Shown here: positions 24,106-33,309 of the stretch, piece after piece
Position numbering within the stretch: position 1 is the stretch's first letter
Layout: every line of letters begins with the position of its first letter
Source: Isoperla grammatica
Taxonomy: Eukaryota > Arthropoda > Insecta > Plecoptera > Perlodidae
NCBI GenBank assembly: GCA_945910005.1
Contig: OX246741.1
Span: forward strand, 1,970,001-2,034,000
Length of the DNA stretch: 64,000 bases
Reading direction: 5' to 3'
Notes under the pieces: model-generated
Seen by the model: only the letters and a program-made list of their open reading frames with translations
Told to the model about the DNA's origin: nothing
Database searches by the model: none
Position numbers and translations under genes: made by a program

Positions 24106-25570
24106 CCGTGTATTACGCGGAAAATGATTCGGCGTTGGTTCAGTAGAATAACGTCAAAAATATTCGGAGTTTGTCAGTCGGATACGCTGAAAAGATTTGG
24201 CGTTGTTCCGGTGGATTTACGATCAAAAAGATTTGGCGATGTTCCGGGGGATTTACGTCGAAAATTCGGCGTTATTCTGGTGGGATTACTTTGAAAAAGA
24301 TTCGGCGTTATTCCGGTGGTTTTACGTGAAAAAGTTTCGGCGTTATTACGGTCGCTTAACAGTGAAAAAGATTCGACGTTAAACCGCCGGAATAACGCCG
24401 AATGTTGTTCGACGTTAATCCACCGGAATAACGCCGAACCATTTTCAATGAAAATCCACAGGAATAACGCCGAAACTTTTTTTTCAACGAAACCCACCGG
24501 AATAACGCCGAAACTTTTTCGACGTAAAACCACCGGAATAACGCCAAATGACCGACGGAATAACGCCGAATGTTACTCGACGTTAAACCGCCAGAATAAC
24601 GCCGAATCCTTTTTCAATGAAATTCACCGGAATAACGCCGAAACCTTTTTTCAATGAAACCCACCGGAATAACGCCGAAACTTTTTTGATGAAAACCCAC
24701 CGGAATAACGCCAAATAATGTTCGGCGTTAAACCAACGGAATAACGCCGAATCGCTTTTCAATAAAATTTCATGAATAACGCCGAAACTTTTTTTTCAAC
24801 GAAACCCACCGGAATAACGCCGAAACTTTTTCGTCGTAAAACCACCGGAATAACGCCAAATTACCGACGGAATAACGCCGAATGTTGTTCGACGTTAAAC
24901 CGCACGAATAACGCCGAATCCTTTTTCAATAAAATTTCATGAATAACGCCGAAACTTTTTTCAATGAAACCCACCGGAATAACGCCGGAACTTTTTCGAC
25001 GTAAAACCACCGGAATAACGCCAAATGTTGTTCGGCGTTAAACCGACGGAATAACGCCGAATGTTGTTGGACGTTTAACCGCCGGAATAACGCCGAATCT
25101 TTGTTCAATGAAAACCCACCGGAATATCGCCGAAACTTTTTATCGATATAACCCACCGGAATAACGCCGAAACTTTTTATCGATAAAACCCACCGGAATA
25201 ACGCCGGAACTTTTTCGACGTGAAACCATCGAAATAACGCCGAATCCTTTTTCAATGAAAATTCACCGGAATAACGCCGAAACTTGTTTAATGAAACCCA
25301 GCGGAATAACGCCGAAAGTTTTTCGACGTAAACCCACCGGAATAACGCCGAATGGTGTTTGGCGTTAAACCGACGGAATAACGCCGAATGTCGTTCGACG
25401 TTTAACTGCCGGAATAACGCCGAATCTTTTTTAGTGAAAACCCACCGGAATAACGCCGAAACTTTTTTCGATTGAACCCACCAGAATAACGCCGGAACTT
25501 TTTCTACGTAAACCCACCGAAATAACGCTGAATCTATTTTGACGTAAATCCACCTGAACGGCGCCGAATC
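24106..25570. repeat. GAATAACGCC repeat, block 2 (about 33 inverse and 6 forward units)
   Basis: Starts with the same CCGTGTATTACGCGG leader as block 1. About six forward units (GGCGTTATTCCGGTGG type, up to about 24370) are followed by about 33 units in the opposite sense (CCACCGGAATAACGCCGAA), spaced roughly 30-55 bp by T-rich and CGACGTAAA spacers. It ends with CACCTGAACGGCGCCGAATC like block 1. Open frames reading Asn-Asn-Ala-Glu or Ile-Thr-Pro-Asn are repeat artefacts. Confidence 0.93.
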
Positions 25571-25954
25571 TAACCTAACCTAACCTAACCTAACCTAACC
25601 TAACCTAACCTAACCTAACCTAACCTAACCTAACCTAACCTAACCTAACCTAACCTAACCTAACCTAACCTAACCTAACCTAACCTAACCTAACCTAACC
25701 TAACCTAACCTAACCTAACCTAACCTAACCTAACCTAACCTAACCTAACCTAACCTAACCTAACCTAACCTAACCTAACCTAACCTAACCTAACCTAACC
25801 TAACCTAACCTAACCTAACCTAACCTAACCTAACCTAACCTAACCTAACCTAACCTAACCTAACCTAACCTAACCTAACCTAACCTAACCTAACCTAACC
25901 TAACCTAACCTAACCTAACCTAACCTAACCTAACCTAACCTTACCTAACCTAAC
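25571..25954. repeat. (CCTAA)n telomere-type array 3, 74 perfect units
   Basis: From 25571 to 25940 there are 74 consecutive TAACC units without a single substitution, then one TTACC variant and two more units. This is the longest and purest interstitial telomere-type tract in the window. Confidence 0.98.
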
Positions 25955-25997
25955 ATCCATCCCATCTATATGTAGTGTTGGTCTGTCTGCTAGTCTA

Positions 25998-27908
25998 GTC
26001 TAGTGAGAGAAATGTGTTATCGTAGCCTGAGGTGATCCCAGCTCGCAATGAAACCCATAACAGGTGTAAAAGCGAATGTAGATTAGCTCGTAGTGGGCTA
26101 GTGAGAGAAATGTGTTTTCGTAGCCTGAGGTGATAGCAGCTCGCAGTGAAACCCATAATAGGTGTAAAAGCGAATGTAGATAAGCTCGTAGTGGGCTAGT
26201 GAGAGAAATGTGTTTTCGTAGCCTGAGGTGATAGCAGCTCGCAGTGAAACCCATAATAGGTGTAAAAGCGAATGTAGATAAGCTCGTAGTGGGCTAGTGA
26301 GAGAAATGTGTTTTCGTAGCCTGAGGTGATAGCAGCTCGCAGTGAAACCCATAACAGGTGTAAAAGCGAATGTAGATAAGCTCGTAGTGGGCTAGTGAGA
26401 GAAATGTGTTTTCGTAGCCTGAGGTGATCCCAGCTCGCAGTGAAACCCATAACAGGTGTAAAAGCGAATGTAGATAAGCTCGTAGTGTTTCGTAGCCTGA
26501 GGTGATAGCAGCTCGCAGTGAAACCCATAATAGGTGTAAAGGCTGATGTAGATAAGCTTGTAGTGGGCTAGTGAGAGAAATGTGTTTTCGTAGCCTGAGG
26601 TGATAGCAGCTCGCAGTGAAACCCATAATAGGTGTAAAGGCTGATGTAGATAAGCTTGTAGTGGGCTAGTGAGAGAAATGTGTTTTCGTAACCTGAGGTG
26701 ATCGCAGCTCGCAGTGAAACCCATAATAGGTGTAAAGGCTGCTGTAGATAAGCTTGTAGTGGGCTAGTGAGAGAAATGTGTTTTCGTAACCTGAGGTGAT
26801 CGCAGCTCGCAGTGAAACCCATAATAGGTGTAAAGGCTGATGTTATAAGCTTTTAGTGGGCTAGTGAGAGAAATGTGTTTTCGTAACCTGAGGTGATCGC
26901 AGCTCGCAGTGAAACCCATAATAGGTGTAAAGGCTGATGTAGATAAGCTTGTAGTGGGCTAGTGAGAGAAATGTGTTTTCGTAGCCTGAGGTGATAGCAG
27001 CTCGCAGTGAAACCCATAATAGGTGTAAAGGCTGATGTAGATAAGCTTTTAGTGGGCTAGTGAGAGAAATGTGTTTTCGTAACCTGAGGTGATCGCAGCT
27101 CGCAGTGAAACCCATAATAGGTGTAAAGGCTGATGTAGATAAGCTTTTAGTGGGCTAGTGAGAGAAATGTGTTTTCGTAACCTGAGGTGATCGCAGCTCG
27201 CAGTGAAACCCATAATAGGTGTAAAGGCTGATGTAGATAAGCTTGTAGTGGGCTAGTGAGAGAAATGTGTTTTCGTAGCCTGAGGTGATAGCAGCTCGCA
27301 GTGAAACCCATAATAGGTGTAAAGGCTGATGTAGATAAGCTTGTAGTGGGCTAGTGAGAGAAATGTGTTTTCGTAACCTGAGGTGATCGCAGCTCGCAGT
27401 GAAACCCATAATAGGTGTAAAGGCTGCTGTAGATAAGCTTGTAGTGGGCTAGTGAGAGAAATGTGTTTTCGTAACCTGAGGTGATCGCAGCTCGCAGTGA
27501 AACCCATAATAGGTGTAAAGGCTGATGTTATAAGCTTTTAGTGGGCTAGTGAGAGAAATGTGTTTTCGTGGCCTGAGGTGATCCCAGCTCGCAGTGAAAC
27601 CCATAATAGGTGTAAAGGCTGATGTTATAAGCTTTTAGTGGGCTAGTGAGAGAAATGTGTTTTCGTAACCTGAGGTGATCGCAGCTCGCAGTGAAACCCA
27701 TAATAGGTGTAAAGGCTGCTGTAGATAAGCTTGTAGTGGGCTAGTGAGAGAAATGTGTTTTCGTAACCTGAGGTGATCGCAGCTCGCAGTGAAACCCATA
27801 ATAGGTGTAAAGGCTGATGTTATAAGCTTTTAGTGGGCTAGTGAGAGAAATGTGTTTTCGTGGCCTGAGGTGATCGCAGCTCGCAGTGAAACCCATAATA
27901 GGTGTAAG
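25998..27908. repeat. 98-bp satellite, right array (about 20 monomers) with higher-order structure
   Basis: About 20 head-to-tail monomers of the satellite also present at the left. The copy at about 26480-26500 lacks the GGGCTAGTGAGAGAAATG part. Variants fall into classes: GTAGCC...GATAGCAG, GTAACC...GATCGCAG and GATGTTATAAGCTTTTAG. A segment of seven monomers repeats with a 685-bp offset (frames at 26568-26822 and 27253-27507 encode identical 84-residue strings), showing block duplication. The minus-strand 84-residue frames occur at each monomer because 98 x 3 shifts through all frames; they are not genes. Confidence 0.97.
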
Positions 27909-28009
27909 ATGTATCTACACCAGGCTGGCGTAGATAAGCTTGATCCTACAACCCGTATTTGTAGTTCTATATACATGTTTTAAAATTAAAAGAATCGTTT
28001 TTGTAGTTA

Positions 28010-28062
28010 GGCCTAGTGGGGAGAGGGGGTTAAGCCCCAAAATTCCCTTCGGTATGCCACTG
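28010..28062. mobile_element. solo hAT-type terminus inside the right arm
   Basis: The complement of this stretch begins CAGTGGCATACCGAAGGG, resembling the CAGTGGCGTAGC-type ends of hAT elements such as the one at 50144-51233. No partner end or duplication was found, so it may be the truncated edge of a different, older insertion within the composite element's right arm. Confidence 0.35.
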
Positions 28063-28328
28063 AAAATAATGATACCATTTATACTTCATTTTATATTTAT
28101 ATTTATATATTTTTTATATATACAGTGTTGTAAGGGACCTGAGGCCTTAATGCGACTAATCGAATGGTGAACATGACACCTGCATTTTTCGTGAAAAAGA
28201 CGCGATCCGGCCGAAGTGAAACCAAAAACCCGGACATTTCATGCTTTTATTAAAAAGCCGCCCGGACGCATGAAGAGCATACGAAAAAGAGGACATGTCC
28301 GGGTTTAAACGGACAAATGGCAACCCTA

Positions 28329-28336
28329 CCCTTGTC
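28329..28336. repeat. right 8-bp target-site duplication
   Basis: CCCTTGTC, identical to 21705-21712, directly outside the right terminal inverted repeat. Confidence 0.85.
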
Positions 28337-28592
28337 CTTTCTAACGGTTTTCCGGTGGTATAATCTTATAACTATTAACTATTTATATTGTGAGTTTGTG
28401 ACTTTTTTTTTTTTTTAAAGTCAGTTAAATGAGTATACGGAAGGTGCATACTGGTGTATGTTACGTGATGGGATGGGCTCCAGCATTAGACCGACCATGT
28501 TATGTGCATCCATGTCGTGACAATGCTGCAGTTTGATTTGCTCGCTCCAGATATTGTCACGTTGGCATCACTCTCGCTGCTTTCATTTCCTT

Positions 28593-28850
28593 CATAACCA
28601 TAAGCTGCATAACTAGAGACACGAGTCTGCATGGAAAGTCGATATCGTGTTCTCGAATGCACCGCTAAATGCAGTGCTGGGACCCATGTTCCTTGTATAC
28701 TGGACACCTATAGGGGCTCCGTGCTGGCTTCATAGATGCTGACGTCATAACCATAAGCTGCATAACTAGAGACACGAGTCTGCATGGAGAGTCGATATCG
28801 TTTTCTCGAATGCACCGCTAAATGCAGTGCTGGGACCCATGTTCCTTGTA
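28593..28850. repeat. 105-bp direct duplication, 153-bp offset
   Basis: 28593-28697 and 28746-28850 share CATAACCATAAGCTGCATAA through CCCATGTTCCTTGTA with only a couple of substitutions. The 48 bp between them are unique. A recent local duplication. Confidence 0.95.
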
Positions 28851-28869
28851 CTGCTTACCGCTAACCAAG

Positions 28870-28986
28870 ATGGCGGCAAAGCGCAGCCCTACGCGCGTCG
28901 CCGCCGGCAAAGTTGCGCCGCGTCGTTTTCCGGCAGGTTTCCGCGCACGCAAACAGGTTGGCAAATGCAAACAGTCATCAGCGTGA
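28870..28986 (+). other. CpG-rich short open frame at a CCAAGATGGCGGC motif
   Basis: CTAACCAAGATGGCGGC gives an ATG in good context, and the same string matches the YY1/Pho-type CAAGATGGCGGC motif often found at transcription starts. The open frame is 38 codons, very Arg/Lys/Ala-rich (starts MAAKRSPTRVAAGKV), and the surrounding ~100 bp are rich in CpG compared with the neighbourhood. It could be a promoter plus first coding exon (a CAG|GT donor-like site exists at 28954-28958) or simply a GC-rich island. No downstream exon was recognised. Confidence 0.25.
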
Positions 28987-28989
28987 GCT

Positions 28990-31900
28990 AACAAGCCCGT
29001 GTGTTAACACGTTCTATGCACAAGACTATAGAGGGAGCTTTAATAATCGGCTACTGTTGCAGTGTTATTATATGAACTTATATTGTCCGTGAGTTCCAGG
29101 AATGGTCTATATATTAGATGACTGACGATATCCCTGTCCTCCGCCGTCGATGAACGAGACGGAGGGGAAAACACGTCTTAACTGGCTATTAAGTTTGTGT
29201 TCTCTAGCATTAGTGCATCTGTTTTTAAATAAGAATGCAACTACCATACTTACAGCAATTATAACATGGTCGTATATACATACACATCAACCACGCGTCT
29301 GGTCTTCTTCTAAGGGGGAAGAACCTTCAAAGCGCTAGACTTATAAGTTTCCATAATATATAAGCATATAAGTTTCTTTATAGTTTCCAAGTTCGTCGTG
29401 AATAAAGTAGCAGTAGAATTTACTTGATGATATTTTCCTGCGCAACTAATTAGCTATTACTGTTATGCAATGTAAGATTGTATTTTTCTAATTTTTTTTT
29501 TTTGCGGCAATATGTGTAACTCATATAAAATTGAAAACATTCAAAACAAAATATACTAGATATTTAAGAAATTCTAATTTTATTTACTCTTTGGTGCTGT
29601 TTCGACCTTGGAAATGGTATCTAAACCAGACATATTCGTGTTCTGGCACCTTAGAAATACATTTTTATAAAATCAGATGAGTAGGTCTATAACAATGTGC
29701 ATTGATTGATTCTGTCTGAAAGCAGGTAGATGGATGCGATGACTTCATCAGTTTAATTCAGTGATCTGGGCTTGATTCGATGCGAACACTTTGTATAGCA
29801 CGGGCTGCTCATAATTTATGTATGAGCTGCTTCAGTCTTCTTTACGTCCGTGCAAGCTGTAGGGTCGTAAATACGTTCAACATTAACGCGAGCGTTAATG
29901 AATTCAAGATTATTTGGCCTGGGGGCTATTTGGCTTCGCTACATGTTTCTTGTGGACGCTGCCGCGGGGTATTTAGCTCGGCTAACTAGAGTAATGACAG
30001 ATTTATTGATTCGGGATGGAAGCCTATAGGCACAACGAATACAATGCCAAGTTGCAGCTATAACAACGTAACCTTCCATTGAGACATTCCAAGTACAATC
30101 TATGTTCTTCGCCACGCACATCATGATGCACCCCTACACCCATGTGTAGCTTAGTGACGTATCGAGTAAGAACGAACAAATCTATCACAAGATGTGTATA
30201 TTATATTCAGCTGATAATTGAGTTATTGCACTTATGTGTGTACACAAGCTGAATACATGGTATCTTCTTTACATAAATTATTGTCTACAATATATCCAGA
30301 CTTCAGCAATCACAAAAACAAATAGCAATATAATTGAGGTTGGTTACAAAGAGCACCAGTCAGTGCGTAGAGCCAGAGAATCTGCATTCGATCCCCATTC
30401 GGGGGCCTTTCCAATCATCATCTTCATAAATATATGCATATAATAACACACGAATGTCACGTGTGTTTCAAAATGGAGACTTTTAATTACGGATTATGAG
30501 TTTTTGGTGATATTTAATTAACCAGCAAGCTACAGAAAATGAAACGTGAATGTAAAAACATCCGTTCTGGGATTATTACCGATGTGGTTCTATTTACGGA
30601 GCACAGTCTGCTAATTAGCCTTTTAACAGTCTTGTTAATACGAGTTTGGAAGGTTATAGATATCGATTGCAACACCTTCAAAAAGAGTGTTTATTAAATT
30701 ATTACCGTTTTCGTAAGTTACAATGTTTACAAATTCTTGTACTAATCAGCGTTTTAATTGAATATGGAGGTAGAAAACCGTTGTCGTTATTTATTACGTG
30801 GCTCGGATACCGACCCGGCTAATTCCCTCTTGTAATATTTGTAAGTGGAGGTGATAATATTAATTATTAGTGATGAGTTTTGTTTTAAATTGAAAGCGAG
30901 CATGGAGACGGCCGGACCACGTGGTCGTAAGTTAAGATCGTGCCAGTGTTCGGGCTAAGAGTTAAGCCTCCTGAGCTCTGCCGACCATGCGAGGTGGGCT
31001 TATTATGTGGATATTTTATGGCAATTCACAAGCTCGTAAAGAACGCGAGCTGTTGTACCGGGAGATAGATACGGGCCCGCGTGCGTGCTGTGGACATAGC
31101 GCTATGCGAGTCACTCGGACTGTCGCGGTCCCCTCATCATTTTTCCCCTGCCTACTTTCTCACTCCATACTTGCCGGCCCTCTTTGGGATTCAAATGCCC
31201 ACCTGCCCTCCCTGCCCCCTAAGGCGCTTAACCCCCCCTCCCCCTACTTATTTTGGATCCCCTTATGACGTAAAGATAAAGAAACAAGAATCATCATCAT
31301 TTGAACTAACTGTAACGATAGTGTAAAAAGGATGTGCAAAGTTTGTGTATGTGCTCAGCTTAAGTGCACGCCAATGATAAAAAAAAAAAATGAAATATAA
31401 ATATAAAATTTACAGCACCGTTACTCTTTTGTTTATGTCTCCCGTCGTTGTAGATCTCATGAGTTATTGACTGTCTCAATGTTTTGTCTCTCTACAATCG
31501 TCTTATTTTTATTTATTGAATGTACAGAATCTCTTTCAGTGTTCTCGTGTCAATTAAGTAAATTTTGAAAATAAATTAGTATTAATTTTGTAGCCCAGTG
31601 CGCCCCAAGCTTCGAATGGAACGCAAGTCAAACTATGTCGACGCCGGTTGGCACAATAGTAGTTATCATCATCATCATCATCATCCAAACTGTGATGATT
31701 GCATGTCCGCATGTACGGAATAGCTTTTGAACTGTTAATTATTTAAAATAATAATTGTCGAGTCTTGTGTGTTGTTGTGCTGTCTCTATGTCTCTACCTA
31801 CCTTGTTAACACACAAGAAGGGTCACATCCGAAATAATGGACCCTGCCCCTCCCATTACGCCGGGCCAGCACGCGATCCACACATTTCTCACCCGGCCAG

Positions 31901-33230
31901 CTTATGTGCCTTCGCTTGCATATGTTTAATCACTTCCTCTGCTCTCTTCTATGCCACGACGTCTTTCTTCGGGCTTTTGGCGTCGTTGGGGCCTCGGAGT
32001 GTCTTATCTTCACAGCGGGCTCCTCAAAAGCATAAATGCTTCTTGGCATATTCATGAGCGAAATAAGTTCTCCGTCAATTATTTAAACTTGTTCTGGGTT
32101 TGACATTGGATTTCTTCACTTCTTAAAAAAATTGGTACAAAGCCGAATTATTTCTGTGCTTCTTGGCTTCCGGCAGATATAGCTACCCCAACTCCTGTTT
32201 CAGCCTTAGTTCATTCTTCTACACTATAGTCCGAAAACATTGTTGGGATTAAATGGAATCATTTCTGCAGCAATAAGATTAGCGCATCCGTTTGACCTGA
32301 CCCCGGCCCATATGAACATTTTATCAAAAATTGTACGGAAAAGTTGCAGAAACATCACCACAATCTCTTTTGGAAAGTTGCTTTTCCCGAGCTTTTCAGT
32401 TATAAATTCCTTATATGTCCCTCCACGATTCGTCTCCTTATCAAACGATCACTTCCAGCCCTCACAGTTTCATCCCTTTTAACATGTTACAGTGCAGTGT
32501 TGCCAGGCTTTGATGTGTGCGCCACGTTGCCACATTTCAAACATGAATAAAACAATTAAGCGAGGAGCTAAATGCATCGCTGTATACGTACTAACTGTCA
32601 TGGTTCGGAGTTGGCTTAAATATTCCGTTTGCGAAACCTTAGTACTGTGGATTTTAGGGATTAACTGCTAATGTATGTGCCCGATTAATATACCATTTAC
32701 AATTCCCTTTGACATGGTAAATATCAAAATAAGTTAGATATTTATAGACTCGAGTGAAAAATTATCTCAATTTAGCAGCACTACTTAATTACTTTACGTG
32801 AGTACTCTTGCGAGTCGGCGCGTGTGGGCGTTTTGAAATTTGAAAACGCGAGTGCTGGCGTTTTGAAAACGCGACGTCACTAAATGCGAATGCTGTCTTT
32901 CTAATAACCCGCGTGCATTTTGCTGATATAATTGTATGAACAGTGTTGAGATCATGTAAATTGAGATCGAATAAGGTTTTAAAATAGTTTCTATTAATAT
33001 TGATTATGACTCAATGTTAATATTATTAAATATACATGTTATTTATGAATAAGTTTTATTAAAATAAGGTTTGTAACAATATAAATTATGAAACTTCAAG
33101 TAAAGTCTATGTCTCATGACAGTATCCCCAAAGGATGAAACCCTGGCTTTGAATAATGTCTTGACTCCTTCTAGCCTTATCATTCCGTATAAAACAGTGT
33201 CGTGGATTGCGTCAGAGTCCTACCCAAACG
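28990..33230. other. unique DNA, no gene recognised
   Basis: Scattered short open frames only. Contains a B-box-like GCATTCGATCCCC at 30390-30402, a (CAT)n run at 31664-31684 and a small hairpin (GCGTTTTGAAAACGC) near 32860. The 31755-32057 region is open on both strands but shows no domain I can name. Confidence 0.35.
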
Positions 33231-33233
33231 GCA

Positions 33234-33305
33234 GGTGGGGTAGGTGGGTAGGCGTGCGGTGAGGTGGGCACGACGGCAGGTGGGGTAGGGGGGGGGGGGG
33301 GGGGG
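33234..33305 (+). repeat. G-rich tract with 18-base poly-G
   Basis: Repeated GGTGGGGTAGG and GGTGGG motifs lead into 18 consecutive Gs (33288-33305). It has four or more G-runs of at least three within 72 bp, so G-quadruplex folding is plausible. Poly-G length may be an assembly-sensitive value. Confidence 0.85.
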
Positions 33306-33309
33306 CACG

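Larger units (their letters stand above)
21713..28328. mobile_element. 6.6-kb composite non-autonomous hAT-type element carrying satellite and telomere-type arrays
   Basis: The left end reads TAGGGTTGCCAT and the right end its exact complement ATGGCAACCCTA, a 12-bp perfect terminal inverted repeat. Both are flanked by the identical octamer CCCTTGTC. An 8-bp duplication plus TAGGGTTGCC-type ends is characteristic of hAT transposons, and the subterminal GGACATGTCC/CCGGACA motifs in the right arm are typical of such ends. The left arm is about 90 bp (21713-21802) and the right arm about 420 bp (27910-28328). AAAAAGAGGACAT occurs in both arms (21738, 28284) in direct orientation. The interior contains no transposase. 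It holds 98-bp satellite, (CCTAA)n arrays and GAATAACGCC blocks. Inference: a non-autonomous hAT whose interior was filled or expanded by tandem repeats, or a transposon that captured them. Mobilisation at full length is unproven. Confidence 0.75.

Noticed and set aside
25571..25954. True chromosome end
   Set aside because: The array is followed by 38 kb of further sequence and lies within a transposon bounded by a target-site duplication; it is interstitial unless the assembly is wrong.
22092..27507. Many ~84-residue minus-strand frames (MGFTAS...)
   Set aside because: Each is three monomers of the 98-bp satellite read through three frames; no gene family.
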